Origin: Truepera sp.
Lineage (GTDB): Bacteria; Deinococcota; Deinococci; Deinococcales; Trueperaceae
Assembly (NCBI GenBank): GCA_018333775.1
Contig: JAGXSO010000097.1
Span: 1-13,804, forward strand
Reading direction: 5' to 3'
DNA length: 13,804 nucleotides
The notes beneath the pieces are model-generated. The model ran no database searches. It saw only the letters and a list, made by a program, of their open reading frames with translations, and had not been told where the DNA came from. Made by a program: the position numbers and the translations under genes. Positions 1-8,350 of this stretch are shown piece after piece (the first letter of the stretch is position 1; the number at the start of each line of letters is the position of its first letter).

Positions 1-53
1 GAGCCGCTACGGAGCGGGAAAAGAAAGCCTACCGGAGGCGAAACAGACGATGA
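1..53 (+). CDS. brnT: C-terminal end of a BrnT-like toxin (5' part outside window)
   Basis: Reading in the frame that begins at base 3, the first codons give AATEREKKAYRRRNRR followed by a TGA stop at 51-53. A pattern of A-T-x-x-E-x-x-x-Y close to a basic C-terminus is what I know from the end of BrnT-family toxins, which are RNase-type toxins of type II toxin-antitoxin systems. The stop overlaps the start of the next gene as ATGA (50-53), the arrangement expected of a toxin-antitoxin operon with the toxin first. Only about 16 residues are visible, so the family call rests on this short motif together with the neighbouring CopG-type antitoxin. Confidence 0.6.
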   Translation, partial: AATEREKKAYRRRNRR

Positions 54-355
54 AAAAGATTGTCCCCCTTAACGACCCTAAGGACGTGCCCGAGAGCATG
101 AGCGAAGCTGAGGCCCGCCACTTCTGGCAAACCCGCGAGATCACCGAGGCCTACCTGAAGCAAGCAGGCCCCGTGCCGGAGGAGGACCTGCCGCCAAAGC
201 GCAAGAGCTTTAATACCTCGGTCAGGCTCGACGAAGACCTCGCGCACCGCCTCAGGCGACTGGCCGCACGCAAGGGCAAGGGCTACCAGACGCTGTTAAA
301 AGAGTTCGTGCTCGAGCGCCTCTACGAAGAGGAAAAGCGCGAGAAGATAATCTAA
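50..355 (+). CDS. CopG/BrnA-like ribbon-helix-helix antitoxin
   Basis: A 101-residue protein, highly charged. Residues about 53-96 (from KSFNTSVRLDEDLAHRL onward) look like a ribbon-helix-helix DNA-binding domain: a short beta strand with alternating residues, then a helix rich in Leu, Arg and Ala, a GKG turn, and a second helix ending in a Glu-rich tail. The N-terminal part (MSEAEARHFWQTREITEAYL) matches the toxin-binding region usual in the BrnA/CopG antitoxin group. These proteins neutralise the cognate toxin and repress their own operon as dimers. The ATG at 50 overlaps the toxin stop, and CGGAGG at 33-38 can serve as ribosome binding site. It is the end of its operon, since the next gene (ppk1) converges from the other strand 26 bases away. 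Confident as an antitoxin; less sure of the subfamily. Confidence 0.8.
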   Translation: MKKIVPLNDPKDVPESMSEAEARHFWQTREITEAYLKQAGPVPEEDLPPKRKSFNTSVRLDEDLAHRLRRLAARKGKGYQTLLKEFVLERLYEEEKREKII

Positions 356-381
356 GCGACTTGTGGCCGAGTCAGTACCCT

Positions 382-2454
382 CTAGCGTCCGCCGCTCTGT
401 GCCAGCCGCCGCGCCGACAGCTCCAAGAGCCGCTCTTGGGCGTTCAGCCGCTGCTGGCCCGGCCGCCGCCGGACATGGCAGTAGTCGCCATCAGCCCCTA
501 GTTCGCGGGCCTTGACGTTGTCGCGCAGGTAGAGGTCGAGGATCTGCAGCAGTTTCTTCTTGAGGCGCAGGTCATCGATGGGGAAGGCCGTTTCGATGCG
601 GCGGTTTAGGTTGCGCGGCATCCAGTCGGCAGAACTCAGGTAGATCTCCTCGGCACCGCCATGATAGAAGTAGGCGGCGCGGGAGTGCTCCAGAAAACGC
701 CCTACAATGCTCCGCACCCGGATTCTGTCGCTGACTCCCGGCACACCGGGGCGCAAGCAGCACACCCCTCGGACGATCAGATCGATCTCGACCCCGGCTT
801 GCGAGGCGCGGTACAGCGCTCGGATTACTTCAGGATCGACCAGGGCGTTCATCTTAACGATGATCCGAGCGGCTGTACCGGCTAGGGCGTGGGCCGTTTC
901 GCGCTCGATGGCCGCCAAGATTTCGGCTCGCAGGGTGCTAGGGGCCACCCACAGCTTGCGCCAGCTATCCTGCTTGGAGTGGCCGGTAAGGACGTTAAAC
1001 AGCTCCGAGACATCAGCAGCGAGCGCCGGGTCGCAGCTCAGTAGCCCGAAGTCGGTGTAGACGGTGCTGGTAGCTGGGTTGTAGTTGCCAGTGGCAAGAT
1101 GGACGTAGCGGCGGATTTCGCCCTGCTCGCGCCGCACAATGAGCAGCGCCTTGCAGTGGGTCTTGATGCCGGCAAAGCCGTAGACCACATGCACCCCGGC
1201 CCGCTCGAGCTCGCGGGCCCAGATGATGTTGTTCTCCTCATCGAAGCGCGCCTTTAGCTCGACTAAGGCGGTGACCAGTTTGCCGTGTCCGGCTGCCCGG
1301 GCCAGGGCCGCTACTACCGGGGAGCGCTTGCCGACCCGGTAGAGGGTCTGCTTGATGGCCAGCACCTGCGGGTCATCGGCAGCCTGGTCGATCAGCTGCT
1401 GCACCGCGTCGAAGGCGTGGAAGGGGTGATGGAGCAGGATCTCTTGCTGGCGGATGGCCGCGAACACGTCGACATGTCCGCGGTATTCGGTAGGGAGGCG
1501 AGTGGTAAAGGGGGGGTCGCGCAGTTCGGGAAGGTTGAGGCCGGCCAGCTCCATGAAATCGACGACGCTAAAGAAGTTGGGAATCCGATAGACATCATGG
1601 GGATCAAGGTCTAGGCTCTTGCGCAGCATCTCCTGCCGGTGCTCAGGCATCGCGGTGGCGACCTCGAGCCGCACCGCGTCGCCCCAGCGGCGCTTGCGCA
1701 CCTCGTCCTCAATCACCTGCAAGAGGTCATCGGCCTCATCCTCGGCGATCTCGATATCGGCGTTGCGAGTCAGCCTGAACGCGTAGGCCTGCTCCACCAG
1801 TAACCCCGGAAAGAGCGCCCCAACCCGCGCCTTGATGATCTCTTCTAGTATCACAAAGCGGTAGCTTTCGCCCGGGAGCCGAAAGAAGCGCGGCAAGACG
1901 CTCGGCACCTGCACGATGGCGATCTTGGGTTCGTTCCCTTTGGGGTCTAAAAGCTCTATCAGGAGCGCAAAGCTCAGGTTCGGCAGCCTGGGGAAGGGGT
2001 GGCCGCGGTCTACCGCCAGCGGGGTCAGCACCGGGAACAGCTCGCCTAAAAAGAATCCCTCGACCGCTGCGCGCTCGAGCTCGGACAACTCAGCCATGCC
2101 GAGCAGCTTAAGCCCCTGGCGCTCGAGCGCTGGCAGCACCTCCTGGCCCAACACCCGGCGGTGACGCTGCACCATGGGGTGGAGCACGGCGGCGATGGCC
2201 TCAAGCTCCTCGGCGGGGGTCATGCCGTCGGCGGTCCGCTCGGTGATCCCCGCGTCCACCTGCTCTTTTAGGCCCGCGTAGCGGATCATCATAAACTCGT
2301 CTAAATTGGTGCTGAAAATGGCCAGAAACTTCAGCCGCTCCAACAGCGGATTGCTGGTATCCTCAGCCTCTTCCAGCACGCGGGCGTTGAACTTGAGCCA
2401 GGAGAGTTCGCGGTTAAAGTAGAGCTGCGGGTCGCGCAGGTCAGGCTCAGCCAT
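382..2454 (-). CDS. ppk1: Polyphosphate kinase 1
   Basis: A 690-residue protein with the full PPK1 layout: N-terminal domain starting YFNRELSWLKFNARVLEEA, head domain, then two phospholipase-D-like C-terminal domains. The enzyme reversibly moves the gamma phosphate of ATP onto inorganic polyphosphate in the cytoplasm. The autophosphorylated histidine is H433 in GIKTHCKALLIV. A second conserved histidine, H452, lies in YVHLATGNYN, and H590 lies in LEHSRAAYFYHGG. Their spacing matches E. coli PPK (H435, H454, H592). Length is normal for the family and the frame is intact. The start is supported by a TACGCT box six bases upstream, suggesting a leaderless transcript. No exopolyphosphatase or phosphate-regulatory gene is visible next to it, so it looks like a housekeeping neighbour of the CRISPR locus, not part of it. 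Confidence 0.97.
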   Translation of the reverse strand: MAEPDLRDPQLYFNRELSWLKFNARVLEEAEDTSNPLLERLKFLAIFSTNLDEFMMIRYAGLKEQVDAGITERTADGMTPAEELEAIAAVLHPMVQRHRRVLGQEVLPALERQGLKLLGMAELSELERAAVEGFFLGELFPVLTPLAVDRGHPFPRLPNLSFALLIELLDPKGNEPKIAIVQVPSVLPRFFRLPGESYRFVILEEIIKARVGALFPGLLVEQAYAFRLTRNADIEIAEDEADDLLQVIEDEVRKRRWGDAVRLEVATAMPEHRQEMLRKSLDLDPHDVYRIPNFFSVVDFMELAGLNLPELRDPPFTTRLPTEYRGHVDVFAAIRQQEILLHHPFHAFDAVQQLIDQAADDPQVLAIKQTLYRVGKRSPVVAALARAAGHGKLVTALVELKARFDEENNIIWARELERAGVHVVYGFAGIKTHCKALLIVRREQGEIRRYVHLATGNYNPATSTVYTDFGLLSCDPALAADVSELFNVLTGHSKQDSWRKLWVAPSTLRAEILAAIERETAHALAGTAARIIVKMNALVDPEVIRALYRASQAGVEIDLIVRGVCCLRPGVPGVSDRIRVRSIVGRFLEHSRAAYFYHGGAEEIYLSSADWMPRNLNRRIETAFPIDDLRLKKKLLQILDLYLRDNVKARELGADGDYCHVRRRPGQQRLNAQERLLELSARRLAQSGGR

Positions 2455-2460
2455 AGCAGT

Positions 2461-2466
2461 AGCGTA
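2461..2466 (-). promoter_or_regulatory. -10 box for leaderless ppk1 transcription
   Basis: On the minus strand the sequence reads TACGCT, then six bases, then the ppk1 ATG. A TANNNT box six bases before a start codon is the known arrangement for leaderless genes in Thermus and Deinococcus. No clear -35 element or Shine-Dalgarno sequence is visible. Confidence 0.5.
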
Positions 2467-2523
2467 GCAGAACCCGCCCTACTCGGGGAGGTTTATCCCG
2501 GTTTGGCTAAGGGGTAAGATCAA

Positions 2524-2754
2524 ATGGTGCTTCCCTTTTGGCTCTGGGGGCTGCTCTTTAGCCTCCCCACGCTGGTGCTGGTGGTCGTCTATCTCCGTTA
2601 TCGCGAGCTGTTTTGGCGTGTCTATGCGACCCCCGGCCAGCGCCTGGTAGCGCTCGGTTTTGCGTTGTTGTTCGCGGTGTTGGCGGCGCTGGCCTTTGCC
2701 GGGGTCTTCCCGGTCGTCGGTCCGCCAGCCATTCCACCGGGGCCTATTGCCTAG
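2524..2754 (+). CDS. Small two-helix membrane protein, unknown function
   Basis: A 76-residue protein with two strongly hydrophobic stretches, about residues 4-23 and 42-65, separated by a short polar and basic loop (RYRELFWRVYATPGQR). The tail is Pro- and Gly-rich (VVGPPAIPPGPIA). This predicts a hairpin in the cytoplasmic membrane, with the basic loop on the inside by the positive-inside rule. AGGGG at 2510-2514 is a plausible ribosome binding site for the ATG. It lies in the same direction as cas10 and ends 61 bases before it, and is divergent from ppk1. I do not recognise a family. It may be an ordinary chromosomal gene or a membrane accessory of the type III system; the sequence alone does not decide. 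Confidence 0.6.
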   Translation: MVLPFWLWGLLFSLPTLVLVVVYLRYRELFWRVYATPGQRLVALGFALLFAVLAALAFAGVFPVVGPPAIPPGPIA

Positions 2755-2800
2755 CCGCCCTGAAGCGAGATTCTTCGCAGATTGCGCGGTCGGCACATGA

Positions 2801-2806
2801 TACGCT
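2801..2806 (+). promoter_or_regulatory. Candidate -10 box before cas10
   Basis: TACGCT fits TANNNT and lies nine bases before the cas10 ATG. No Shine-Dalgarno sequence precedes that ATG, which favours a leaderless or nearly leaderless start. The spacing is longer than the six bases seen at the other leaderless candidates in this window, and no convincing -35 is visible. Confidence 0.35.
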
Positions 2807-2815
2807 TGCCTTGTC

Positions 2816-5236
2816 ATGGTAGGTCATCTTGAAGTAGGGGCAGCAGCCCTGCTGCACGACATCGGCAAGCTCTATCAGCGCGCTTACTGGCAGTCTCCGC
2901 CAGACGGGTTGGCGGCTACCCATCACGCCGGCTATACCGCCTGGTTCATCGAGCGGCACGCGGCCTTGTTCGCCAATGCTGGGCTCGAGCCGGGCTGGTT
3001 GGCTAATACCGCCAAGCGCCACCACAACAACCGCAGCACCCAAGACGACTTTCGACCGCAGTCGCTGGAGGAGTGGGCTGTCTACTATGCGGACAACTAT
3101 GCTAGCTACGAACGGGCTGACAGCCCCGACCGGGGCCATCCGCCGAGCACCGCGCTGCAACCGGTGTTCGGCAGCGTCTCCCTGGCAGGTAAGAGCCAGC
3201 CGGTCTGGGGTTATCACCTCGAGCCGTTGGCGGCAGGGGTAGCTTATCCGCTACAGCACGGGGCAAACGTGCGCAGCGAAGCCTATCTCGGCAAATTGGT
3301 GGAGCGGCTCGAGCAGCGCCTGACCGACCTGGCACGTCTCAGACCCACGCTCGATGTGCTCATCATGAACCTGGCCGGGCTCCTTTACGAGGTTGCCTGG
3401 TGCGTGCCCTCTGATACGCAAGGTGAGCCGGGGGTGTCGCTTTACGATCATCTGCGGCTCGGTAGCGCTATTGCGGCGGCGCTGTGGCGCTACCACCAGG
3501 AGCGGGGCACGCTCAGCCATAGTGCGCTCAAAGATGAGGCACAGGAGAAGTTTTTACTGGTCATCGGTGATTTAGGCGGCATTCAAGAGCATATCTATCG
3601 CATCCGCCGGGCTCAGGCCGGCACGGGGCCGCTAGCCAAGCGCCTGCGCGCGCGCAGTCTCGAGGTCTCCTTAAGCAGCGAGGCGTTTAGCGCGCTTATC
3701 CTCAACGAGCTAGGGCTTTTGCCCCTACAGCGCTTCATGAACGCTGGCGGCAAGTTCTATCTGCTGCTGCCTAATACCCCTAATACGGTTCAAGTGTTGC
3801 AGGGTGCGCAAGTGCGCTGGGAGGCCCATGCCCTGGCAGAAGGCGCAACGCTGATGCCGCAGCTGGCTTGGACAGCCTTCGCACCGGCAGGCTTTGGCAG
3901 CGGTGACTTTGCGGGGGCCCTGAGCGCAGCGCACCAGGCTTTAGGCGTTGCCAAGCTCCGACCGTTGCGCTCCCAGTTGGCGCACCCGGTCTTGTATCAG
4001 GGGGCGCTGCGCCCTTGTGCGGCCTACGGCAGCGTCCCGGCCATGCGCGACCAGGCGGGCGCGGTATCGCACCAGGCCGAACGCGACGAGCAAGTCGGTA
4101 GACGCCTGCCCACCGTGGCCGCCCTCAGCCTGACTAACTTGCCTGCCGAGGGTGATTATCGCTTCCCGGGGCTGAGCGTGAGCCTAGGTAGCGCTGCTGG
4201 GCACATCTTGCGGGGGCGGTTGGATTTTGCCCCCAGCGTGGCCTCCTGGGAGGTTCGCACGCTGCTTGGTCATATACCGACAGTCGCTCAGGCGCAACAG
4301 GCTCTGACCTATCGCGCTTACCGTGGCGACTATTTGGACTGGCTACAACAACAGGAGCTAAGCCGCGAGGAGGATGAACTTAGCGATCACCCCGAGCGGC
4401 CGCTCACCCTGAGCGAGCTGGCTGCCCTGTCTGGCGGCGCTGCGCTGTTGGGGGCCGTGATGCTCGATGCAGATCGCATGGGCGAGGTCTTCGAGCATGG
4501 TTTTACGCGCCTCGGTGAGGAACGGGTCAGCGTTAGCCGTGTCGCCTCATTATCGCGCCTGATAGAGACCTTTTTCGCTGCTGAAGTAGCGAGTCTCATT
4601 CGCGACCCGTCTCGTTATCAAGAGCGGCTTGCATTCGGGCGGCTCGAGCCCTTCAAGCGCACCCACTACCCGCTGATCTATACCGTCTATGCCGGTGGCG
4701 ACGATCTATTCTTGCTCGGCCCGTGGAACGTGCTGCTGGCCTTTGCTATCGATCTTCACCGCCTTTATCAACAGTTCACCGGCGATCATCCCGACTTTAC
4801 GCTGTCGGGCGGTTTCGTGATGGTGAAGCCGCACCTGCCGGTGCCGAAGATCGCGGCCTATGTCGCCGAGGCTGAGCAGCACGCTAAGAGCGCGGGGCGA
4901 GATCGTTTAACGCTGTTCGGTCAAGCCGTGCCGTGGGCTGAGTTGGCCGGTTTGCAGGGTCGTGCGGACGCGCTCAGGCGCCGCCTTGAGAGCAAGGAGT
5001 TGCCGCGCAGCGTGGCCTATCGCCTGCTGGGGCTGCATCGGCTATGGCAGCGCTGGGAGACCGAGCAAGACCCGGAGGGTATGCGCTATAAGCCGGTGCT
5101 GGCTTACCTGTTCCGGCGCCCCGAACTGCAAGATCAGCAAGCCTTTCTTGAACCGCTGTTCAATCATCAAAGCTCCGAGATGCGCTACCTACCTGCCTGG
5201 GTGCAGTGGGCTATCTATGAAACGCGAGGTGAGTGA
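2816..5236 (+). CDS. cas10: Type III-A CRISPR complex subunit Cas10/Csm1 (HD nuclease and cyclic oligoadenylate synthase)
   Basis: An 806-residue large subunit of the Csm complex. The N-terminal HD domain carries LLHDIGK (H14-D15), a downstream THH (36-37), AKRHHNN, and YADNYAS with the later HD aspartate, so single-strand DNase activity is plausible. The first palm domain begins around residues 251-263 (GDLGGIQEHIYRI). The second palm has AVMLDADRMGEVF and the catalytic YAGGDDLF with GGDD at 627-630, the motif that makes cyclic oligoadenylates from ATP after target RNA binding. A helical C-terminal domain D4 follows. The zinc-ribbon between the palms appears degenerate: only C401 of the usual four cysteines remains, in RPCAAYG, with H419 further on. 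The gene opens the csm operon and its TGA overlaps the csm2 ATG (TGATG). A complete, apparently active Cas10 implies cOA signalling to the CARF proteins downstream. Confidence 0.96.
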   Translation: MVGHLEVGAAALLHDIGKLYQRAYWQSPPDGLAATHHAGYTAWFIERHAALFANAGLEPGWLANTAKRHHNNRSTQDDFRPQSLEEWAVYYADNYASYERADSPDRGHPPSTALQPVFGSVSLAGKSQPVWGYHLEPLAAGVAYPLQHGANVRSEAYLGKLVERLEQRLTDLARLRPTLDVLIMNLAGLLYEVAWCVPSDTQGEPGVSLYDHLRLGSAIAAALWRYHQERGTLSHSALKDEAQEKFLLVIGDLGGIQEHIYRIRRAQAGTGPLAKRLRARSLEVSLSSEAFSALILNELGLLPLQRFMNAGGKFYLLLPNTPNTVQVLQGAQVRWEAHALAEGATLMPQLAWTAFAPAGFGSGDFAGALSAAHQALGVAKLRPLRSQLAHPVLYQGALRPCAAYGSVPAMRDQAGAVSHQAERDEQVGRRLPTVAALSLTNLPAEGDYRFPGLSVSLGSAAGHILRGRLDFAPSVASWEVRTLLGHIPTVAQAQQALTYRAYRGDYLDWLQQQELSREEDELSDHPERPLTLSELAALSGGAALLGAVMLDADRMGEVFEHGFTRLGEERVSVSRVASLSRLIETFFAAEVASLIRDPSRYQERLAFGRLEPFKRTHYPLIYTVYAGGDDLFLLGPWNVLLAFAIDLHRLYQQFTGDHPDFTLSGGFVMVKPHLPVPKIAAYVAEAEQHAKSAGRDRLTLFGQAVPWAELAGLQGRADALRRRLESKELPRSVAYRLLGLHRLWQRWETEQDPEGMRYKPVLAYLFRRPELQDQQAFLEPLFNHQSSEMRYLPAWVQWAIYETRGE

Positions 5237-5640
5237 TGAAAGAGTACTTCCAGGATGCGGCCAAGGGGCTGCTAAAGCCTCATCTCTTTGATGAGGAGGC
5301 GCAGCGCGATGCCAAGAAGCTTCTCAGTGCGCAAGTAACCCGCGTGCAGGTGCGGCGTTATTTCGGGGAGGTTCGCGCTCTGCAAGCGCGTTTCCACTCC
5401 GAAAAGAGCCGCAGCGGGGCAGAGGCCTTTGCGCGAATTCAGCCCTACCTCGGCCTGCTCAAAGCTAAGGCCCATTACGGTCGCCGCAACAACAGCAAGA
5501 CTAACGACATGGTGACCTTTTCCGAGTTTATGAATCAGTGCATCGACGGTGTGCATGACGACAAGGGTTTTGAGGCGATGGTCAAGTACCTGGAGGCGGT
5601 GGTGGCCTACTTCATGCCGGAAGCTAAGGAGGGGCGCTGA
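5236..5640 (+). CDS. csm2: Csm2, small subunit of the type III-A complex
   Basis: A 134-residue, mostly helical, strongly basic protein in the position where Csm2 is always found, between cas10 and csm3. The centre has VTRVQVRRYFGEVRAL, the RxFY-like helix typical of Csm2. It is followed by IQPYLGLLKAKAHYGRR and a C-terminal helix FEAMVKYLEAVVAYF, both typical of the family. Csm2 forms the inner filament along the crRNA-target duplex and has no catalytic role. I chose the ATG at 5236, overlapping the cas10 stop by one base; a GTG at 5233 would add one residue. GAGG at 5225-5228 is the likely ribosome binding site. Its stop overlaps the csm3 ATG, again as TGATG. Confidence 0.92.
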   Translation: MKEYFQDAAKGLLKPHLFDEEAQRDAKKLLSAQVTRVQVRRYFGEVRALQARFHSEKSRSGAEAFARIQPYLGLLKAKAHYGRRNNSKTNDMVTFSEFMNQCIDGVHDDKGFEAMVKYLEAVVAYFMPEAKEGR

Positions 5641-6317
5641 TGCAACTGCTCAGAATCAAGGTTATCCGTGGCGAGCTTGAAGCTGCTACCGGCCTGCGTA
5701 TCGGCGGCAGCAAGGAGGGGATGGAGATCGGCGGAGTCGATAACCCCGTGATCCGTAACCCCCTGACTCGTGAACCTTATGTGCCCGGCTCATCAATCAA
5801 GGGGAAGATGCGTAGCCTGATCGAGTGGCACTTGGGCGGCGAGTACCTGGTTGACGACAAGCGCCACCCCCACCAGTGCAGCCGGATCGATTGCCGGGTG
5901 TGCCGGGTCTTTGGCGCAGCAGCCTTCGAGAAGCCCGGCCAGGGAGTGCGCGGTCCGACCCGGCTGATCGTCCGCGACGCCTACTTGACCGATGCCTCGC
6001 GCGAGGCCCTCAACGAGATGAACCTAGAGCGTGGCACGCTCTATACCGAGATCAAGCAGGAAGTCTTCATCCCGCGCTTAGGCGGCGACGCCAACCCGCG
6101 GACCATGGAGCGCGTGCCGGCCGGCGCCCGCTTCGACTTCGAGATCGTCTATAAGGTCTATGACACCGGCGACGGGGGCAAGGCCGACGAACGATACTTT
6201 GACGAGGTCGTCCTCAAGGCGTTAAGCCTCCTTCAGCTAGATGCCTTGGGGGGTTCCACCAGCCGTGGCTACGGCCAGGTCAAACTTCACTATCAGGTGG
6301 ATACCGTCACGCCGTGA
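5640..6317 (+). CDS. csm3: Csm3, backbone RAMP and target-RNA nuclease
   Basis: A 225-residue Cas7-family RAMP. It has the Csm3 hallmarks in order: GLRIGG near the N-terminus, GGVDNPVIRNP with D34 (the aspartate that cuts bound target RNA at 6-base intervals), YVPGSSIKGKMRSL (residues 47-60), a zinc-binding patch HPHQCSRIDCRVCRVFG with C80, C85 and C88 plus nearby histidines, and the C-terminal Gly-rich LGGSTSRGYGQV. Several copies form the backbone along the crRNA. Length is normal. The ATG follows an excellent AAGGAGG (5626-5632), so this gene may be translated more strongly than its neighbours, as expected for a multi-copy subunit. Its TGA overlaps the GTG of csm4 (GTGA). Confidence 0.96.
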   Translation: MQLLRIKVIRGELEAATGLRIGGSKEGMEIGGVDNPVIRNPLTREPYVPGSSIKGKMRSLIEWHLGGEYLVDDKRHPHQCSRIDCRVCRVFGAAAFEKPGQGVRGPTRLIVRDAYLTDASREALNEMNLERGTLYTEIKQEVFIPRLGGDANPRTMERVPAGARFDFEIVYKVYDTGDGGKADERYFDEVVLKALSLLQLDALGGSTSRGYGQVKLHYQVDTVTP

Positions 6318-7204
6318 CCACGGTTGAGATCCGCCTCAAGCCGCGCGGCCCTTTCCGGCTGCCGCCGCGCGCTCCTATGCTCTGGGGCCACTTGGCCTGG
6401 GCGCTGCGCGAACAGCGCGGTGAGGGGGCGCTCCGCGACTGGCTCGAGCGCTTCCAGGTTGCGCCGCCGTTCTTAATCTCTTCGGCGTTCCCAAGCGGTT
6501 TTCTGCCCAGGCCGCTGCTGCCGACGGTGGCCGTGTCCGACACGCGCCAGCGCAAGGCGCTCAAAAGGGTGCGCTATATTTCGTTCGACCTCTACCGCGA
6601 GGTCGCCCAGCGCGGCGAAGTGGCGCTCGTGGCGCACCTGCAAACGGAGGTTGATAGCGCCCCCGACTGGTTGCCCAGCACTCGTACCCGCGTCACCATC
6701 GACCGAGGCACCGGCGGTGCACTCGAAGGCGCCCTGTACGACGACGAACTACTCTGGTTTAGTGGCAGCGATACGTTAAGCGTCTACCTAAGAGGTGACA
6801 GCCAGCCGGTCACCGAGGCTACCGACCTGCTAAAGCGCGTCGGCGTCCTCGGTTATGGCGGGCGTGCCAGCATCGGCATGGGCCACTTTACGGTGGAGGG
6901 GGTAAACCAGGTAGCGCTCCCCGAGCACCCGCAGCCGACCCACGCTGTTACCCTGGCGCCGGTGTTGCCTAACCCCGCCATGCAAGGCTACTGGCGCCTT
7001 GAAACCTACTGGGGGCGGCTTGGTGGCTACTTTGCCAGCCAAGCCAAGCCGTTTAAGCGCCCGCACCTGCGGGTAGTGGAGGGCTCGACGCTTGATCTGG
7101 CTAGCAGGGGCGGCATGCTCGAGCTCACCCCCGATCCTCCACCGGCCCCAGGTGTGCAGGTATGGGACTATCTCTATGCTTTTCCGTTAGGGATCAGCCT
7201 ATGA
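6314..7204 (+). CDS. csm4: Csm4, crRNA 5'-tag binding RAMP (Cas5 group)
   Basis: A 296-residue RAMP protein in the csm4 position. It starts with a typical RAMP first strand (VEIRLKPRGPFRL), has the family helix region MLWGHLAWALREQRG, the fold-defining PSGFLPRPLLP, and the Gly-rich loop LGYGGRASIGMGHF (about 179-192). Csm4 caps the complex at the 5' tag of the crRNA and holds Cas10. The start is the GTG at 6314, overlapping the csm3 stop; the next ATG at 6377 would remove the first strand and is unlikely. No catalytic residues are expected. The stop overlaps the csm5 ATG as ATGA. Confidence 0.93.
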   Translation: MTTVEIRLKPRGPFRLPPRAPMLWGHLAWALREQRGEGALRDWLERFQVAPPFLISSAFPSGFLPRPLLPTVAVSDTRQRKALKRVRYISFDLYREVAQRGEVALVAHLQTEVDSAPDWLPSTRTRVTIDRGTGGALEGALYDDELLWFSGSDTLSVYLRGDSQPVTEATDLLKRVGVLGYGGRASIGMGHFTVEGVNQVALPEHPQPTHAVTLAPVLPNPAMQGYWRLETYWGRLGGYFASQAKPFKRPHLRVVEGSTLDLASRGGMLELTPDPPPAPGVQVWDYLYAFPLGISL

Positions 7205-8334
7205 CTACCTACCGCTTGCGCCTCACCCCGCTTACCCCTATTCACGTCGGCAGTGGCGAGCTGCTCGAGCCCTATGCCTATGCCCTTAAGGGCGATACGG
7301 CCTTTGCCCTGTCATTGCCCAAGCTTGTTGAAACTCTAAAACCCATCGAGCGCGAGCGCTACTTCAAGGCGTTGTCGCGCGGCCCGCTAGACGCCCGCGA
7401 CGAGGTACAGACCCTGTTGCGAAACCTTCGCCCCGAGAGCGTCAGCAGTTGGACGGCCAAGACCGGCGATAGCTTTCGCCGCTACGCCACTAGCCGTCTC
7501 GAAGCGCGCACCGCCAAGCTCGAGGTGCGCCTGTTACCCCGCACCCCGCAGGGTGCCTACCTGCCCGGCTCGAGCCTCAAGGGGGCGATCCGCAGTGCGC
7601 TGCTGGCAGGTGAGCTACAACGCAGTCTCGGCCACGAGCGCGATCTCGAGTTTCGCAACGAACGCTGGCAGACCAAAGTCGGCAGGGGGCGCATTCGCAT
7701 TCCGCGTGATATGCAGCGCCAGCGCGGGCGATGGATGAAAGCCAACCAACTGCTGGAAGCATATACTTTACACTACGAGGTTGAAGGGAAGCACGGTCCC
7801 CGCGCTAACATCAGCGCCGACCCGCTGCGCACCTTGGCCTTAAGTGATAGCACCCCGTTGCCCGGCACCCGCTTTGCGCAGCTCGAAGTGTGGGGGAGCC
7901 GCAAAAGCCCCGACGCCCCGACCGGTATCAGTCTGCTGGCCGAAGTCTGGGATGAGGGGAGCGTCGAGGCCACGTTGCGCCTCAACGAGGGTTTCCAACA
8001 GCGCTCGATTTTAAAGCTAGATTATCGGCCTTCGCTGGCGCAGATTGCGGCCTCCGCGTATGACCGTTATGCCACGATTGCCGGTGACGAGCTGGAGCTG
8101 TATGACGAACGCGGCTGGGACACTGCCGCAGACCTCATGGATGAGATCTCGACGGCGATCGAAGGTTGCCTAAGTGATGGCGAGTTTAAGCCGCCCTTCC
8201 GTTTTCCGCTCCGCCTCGGCTTCGGCGCGGGTGCCACCAGCCTGCACCTGGCCGAATTTACCGATGAAGCCCCTGCCAGCCGCAAGCTGTGCGAAGGTAA
8301 GCCGCTTGGTTGGCTGATGGTCGAGGTGCTGTAG
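7201..8334 (+). CDS. csm5: Csm5, crRNA 3'-end RAMP subunit
   Basis: A 377-residue RAMP protein. It begins with RLRLTPLTPIHVGSGELLEP, the standard Csm5 start. It has YLPGSSLKGAIRSALL (residues 120-135), a second RAMP region, and a Gly-rich RLGFGAGATSLHL at about 338-350. Csm5 sits at the far end of the complex and helps recruit host nucleases that trim the crRNA 3' end. I chose the ATG at 7201, which overlaps the csm4 stop (ATGA), in place of an in-frame ATG at 7162 that would add 13 residues inside csm4 and spoil the first strand. It is the last gene of the csm run; a 72-base gap follows before vapB. Confidence 0.94.
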   Translation: MTTYRLRLTPLTPIHVGSGELLEPYAYALKGDTAFALSLPKLVETLKPIERERYFKALSRGPLDARDEVQTLLRNLRPESVSSWTAKTGDSFRRYATSRLEARTAKLEVRLLPRTPQGAYLPGSSLKGAIRSALLAGELQRSLGHERDLEFRNERWQTKVGRGRIRIPRDMQRQRGRWMKANQLLEAYTLHYEVEGKHGPRANISADPLRTLALSDSTPLPGTRFAQLEVWGSRKSPDAPTGISLLAEVWDEGSVEATLRLNEGFQQRSILKLDYRPSLAQIAASAYDRYATIAGDELELYDERGWDTAADLMDEISTAIEGCLSDGEFKPPFRFPLRLGFGAGATSLHLAEFTDEAPASRKLCEGKPLGWLMVEVL

Positions 8335-8350
8335 TGTTGCTAGCCACCCT

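Noticed and set aside
2744..3217. A 157-codon antisense open frame over the cas10 start
   Set aside because: It overlaps the conserved HD region of cas10 and has low-complexity composition.
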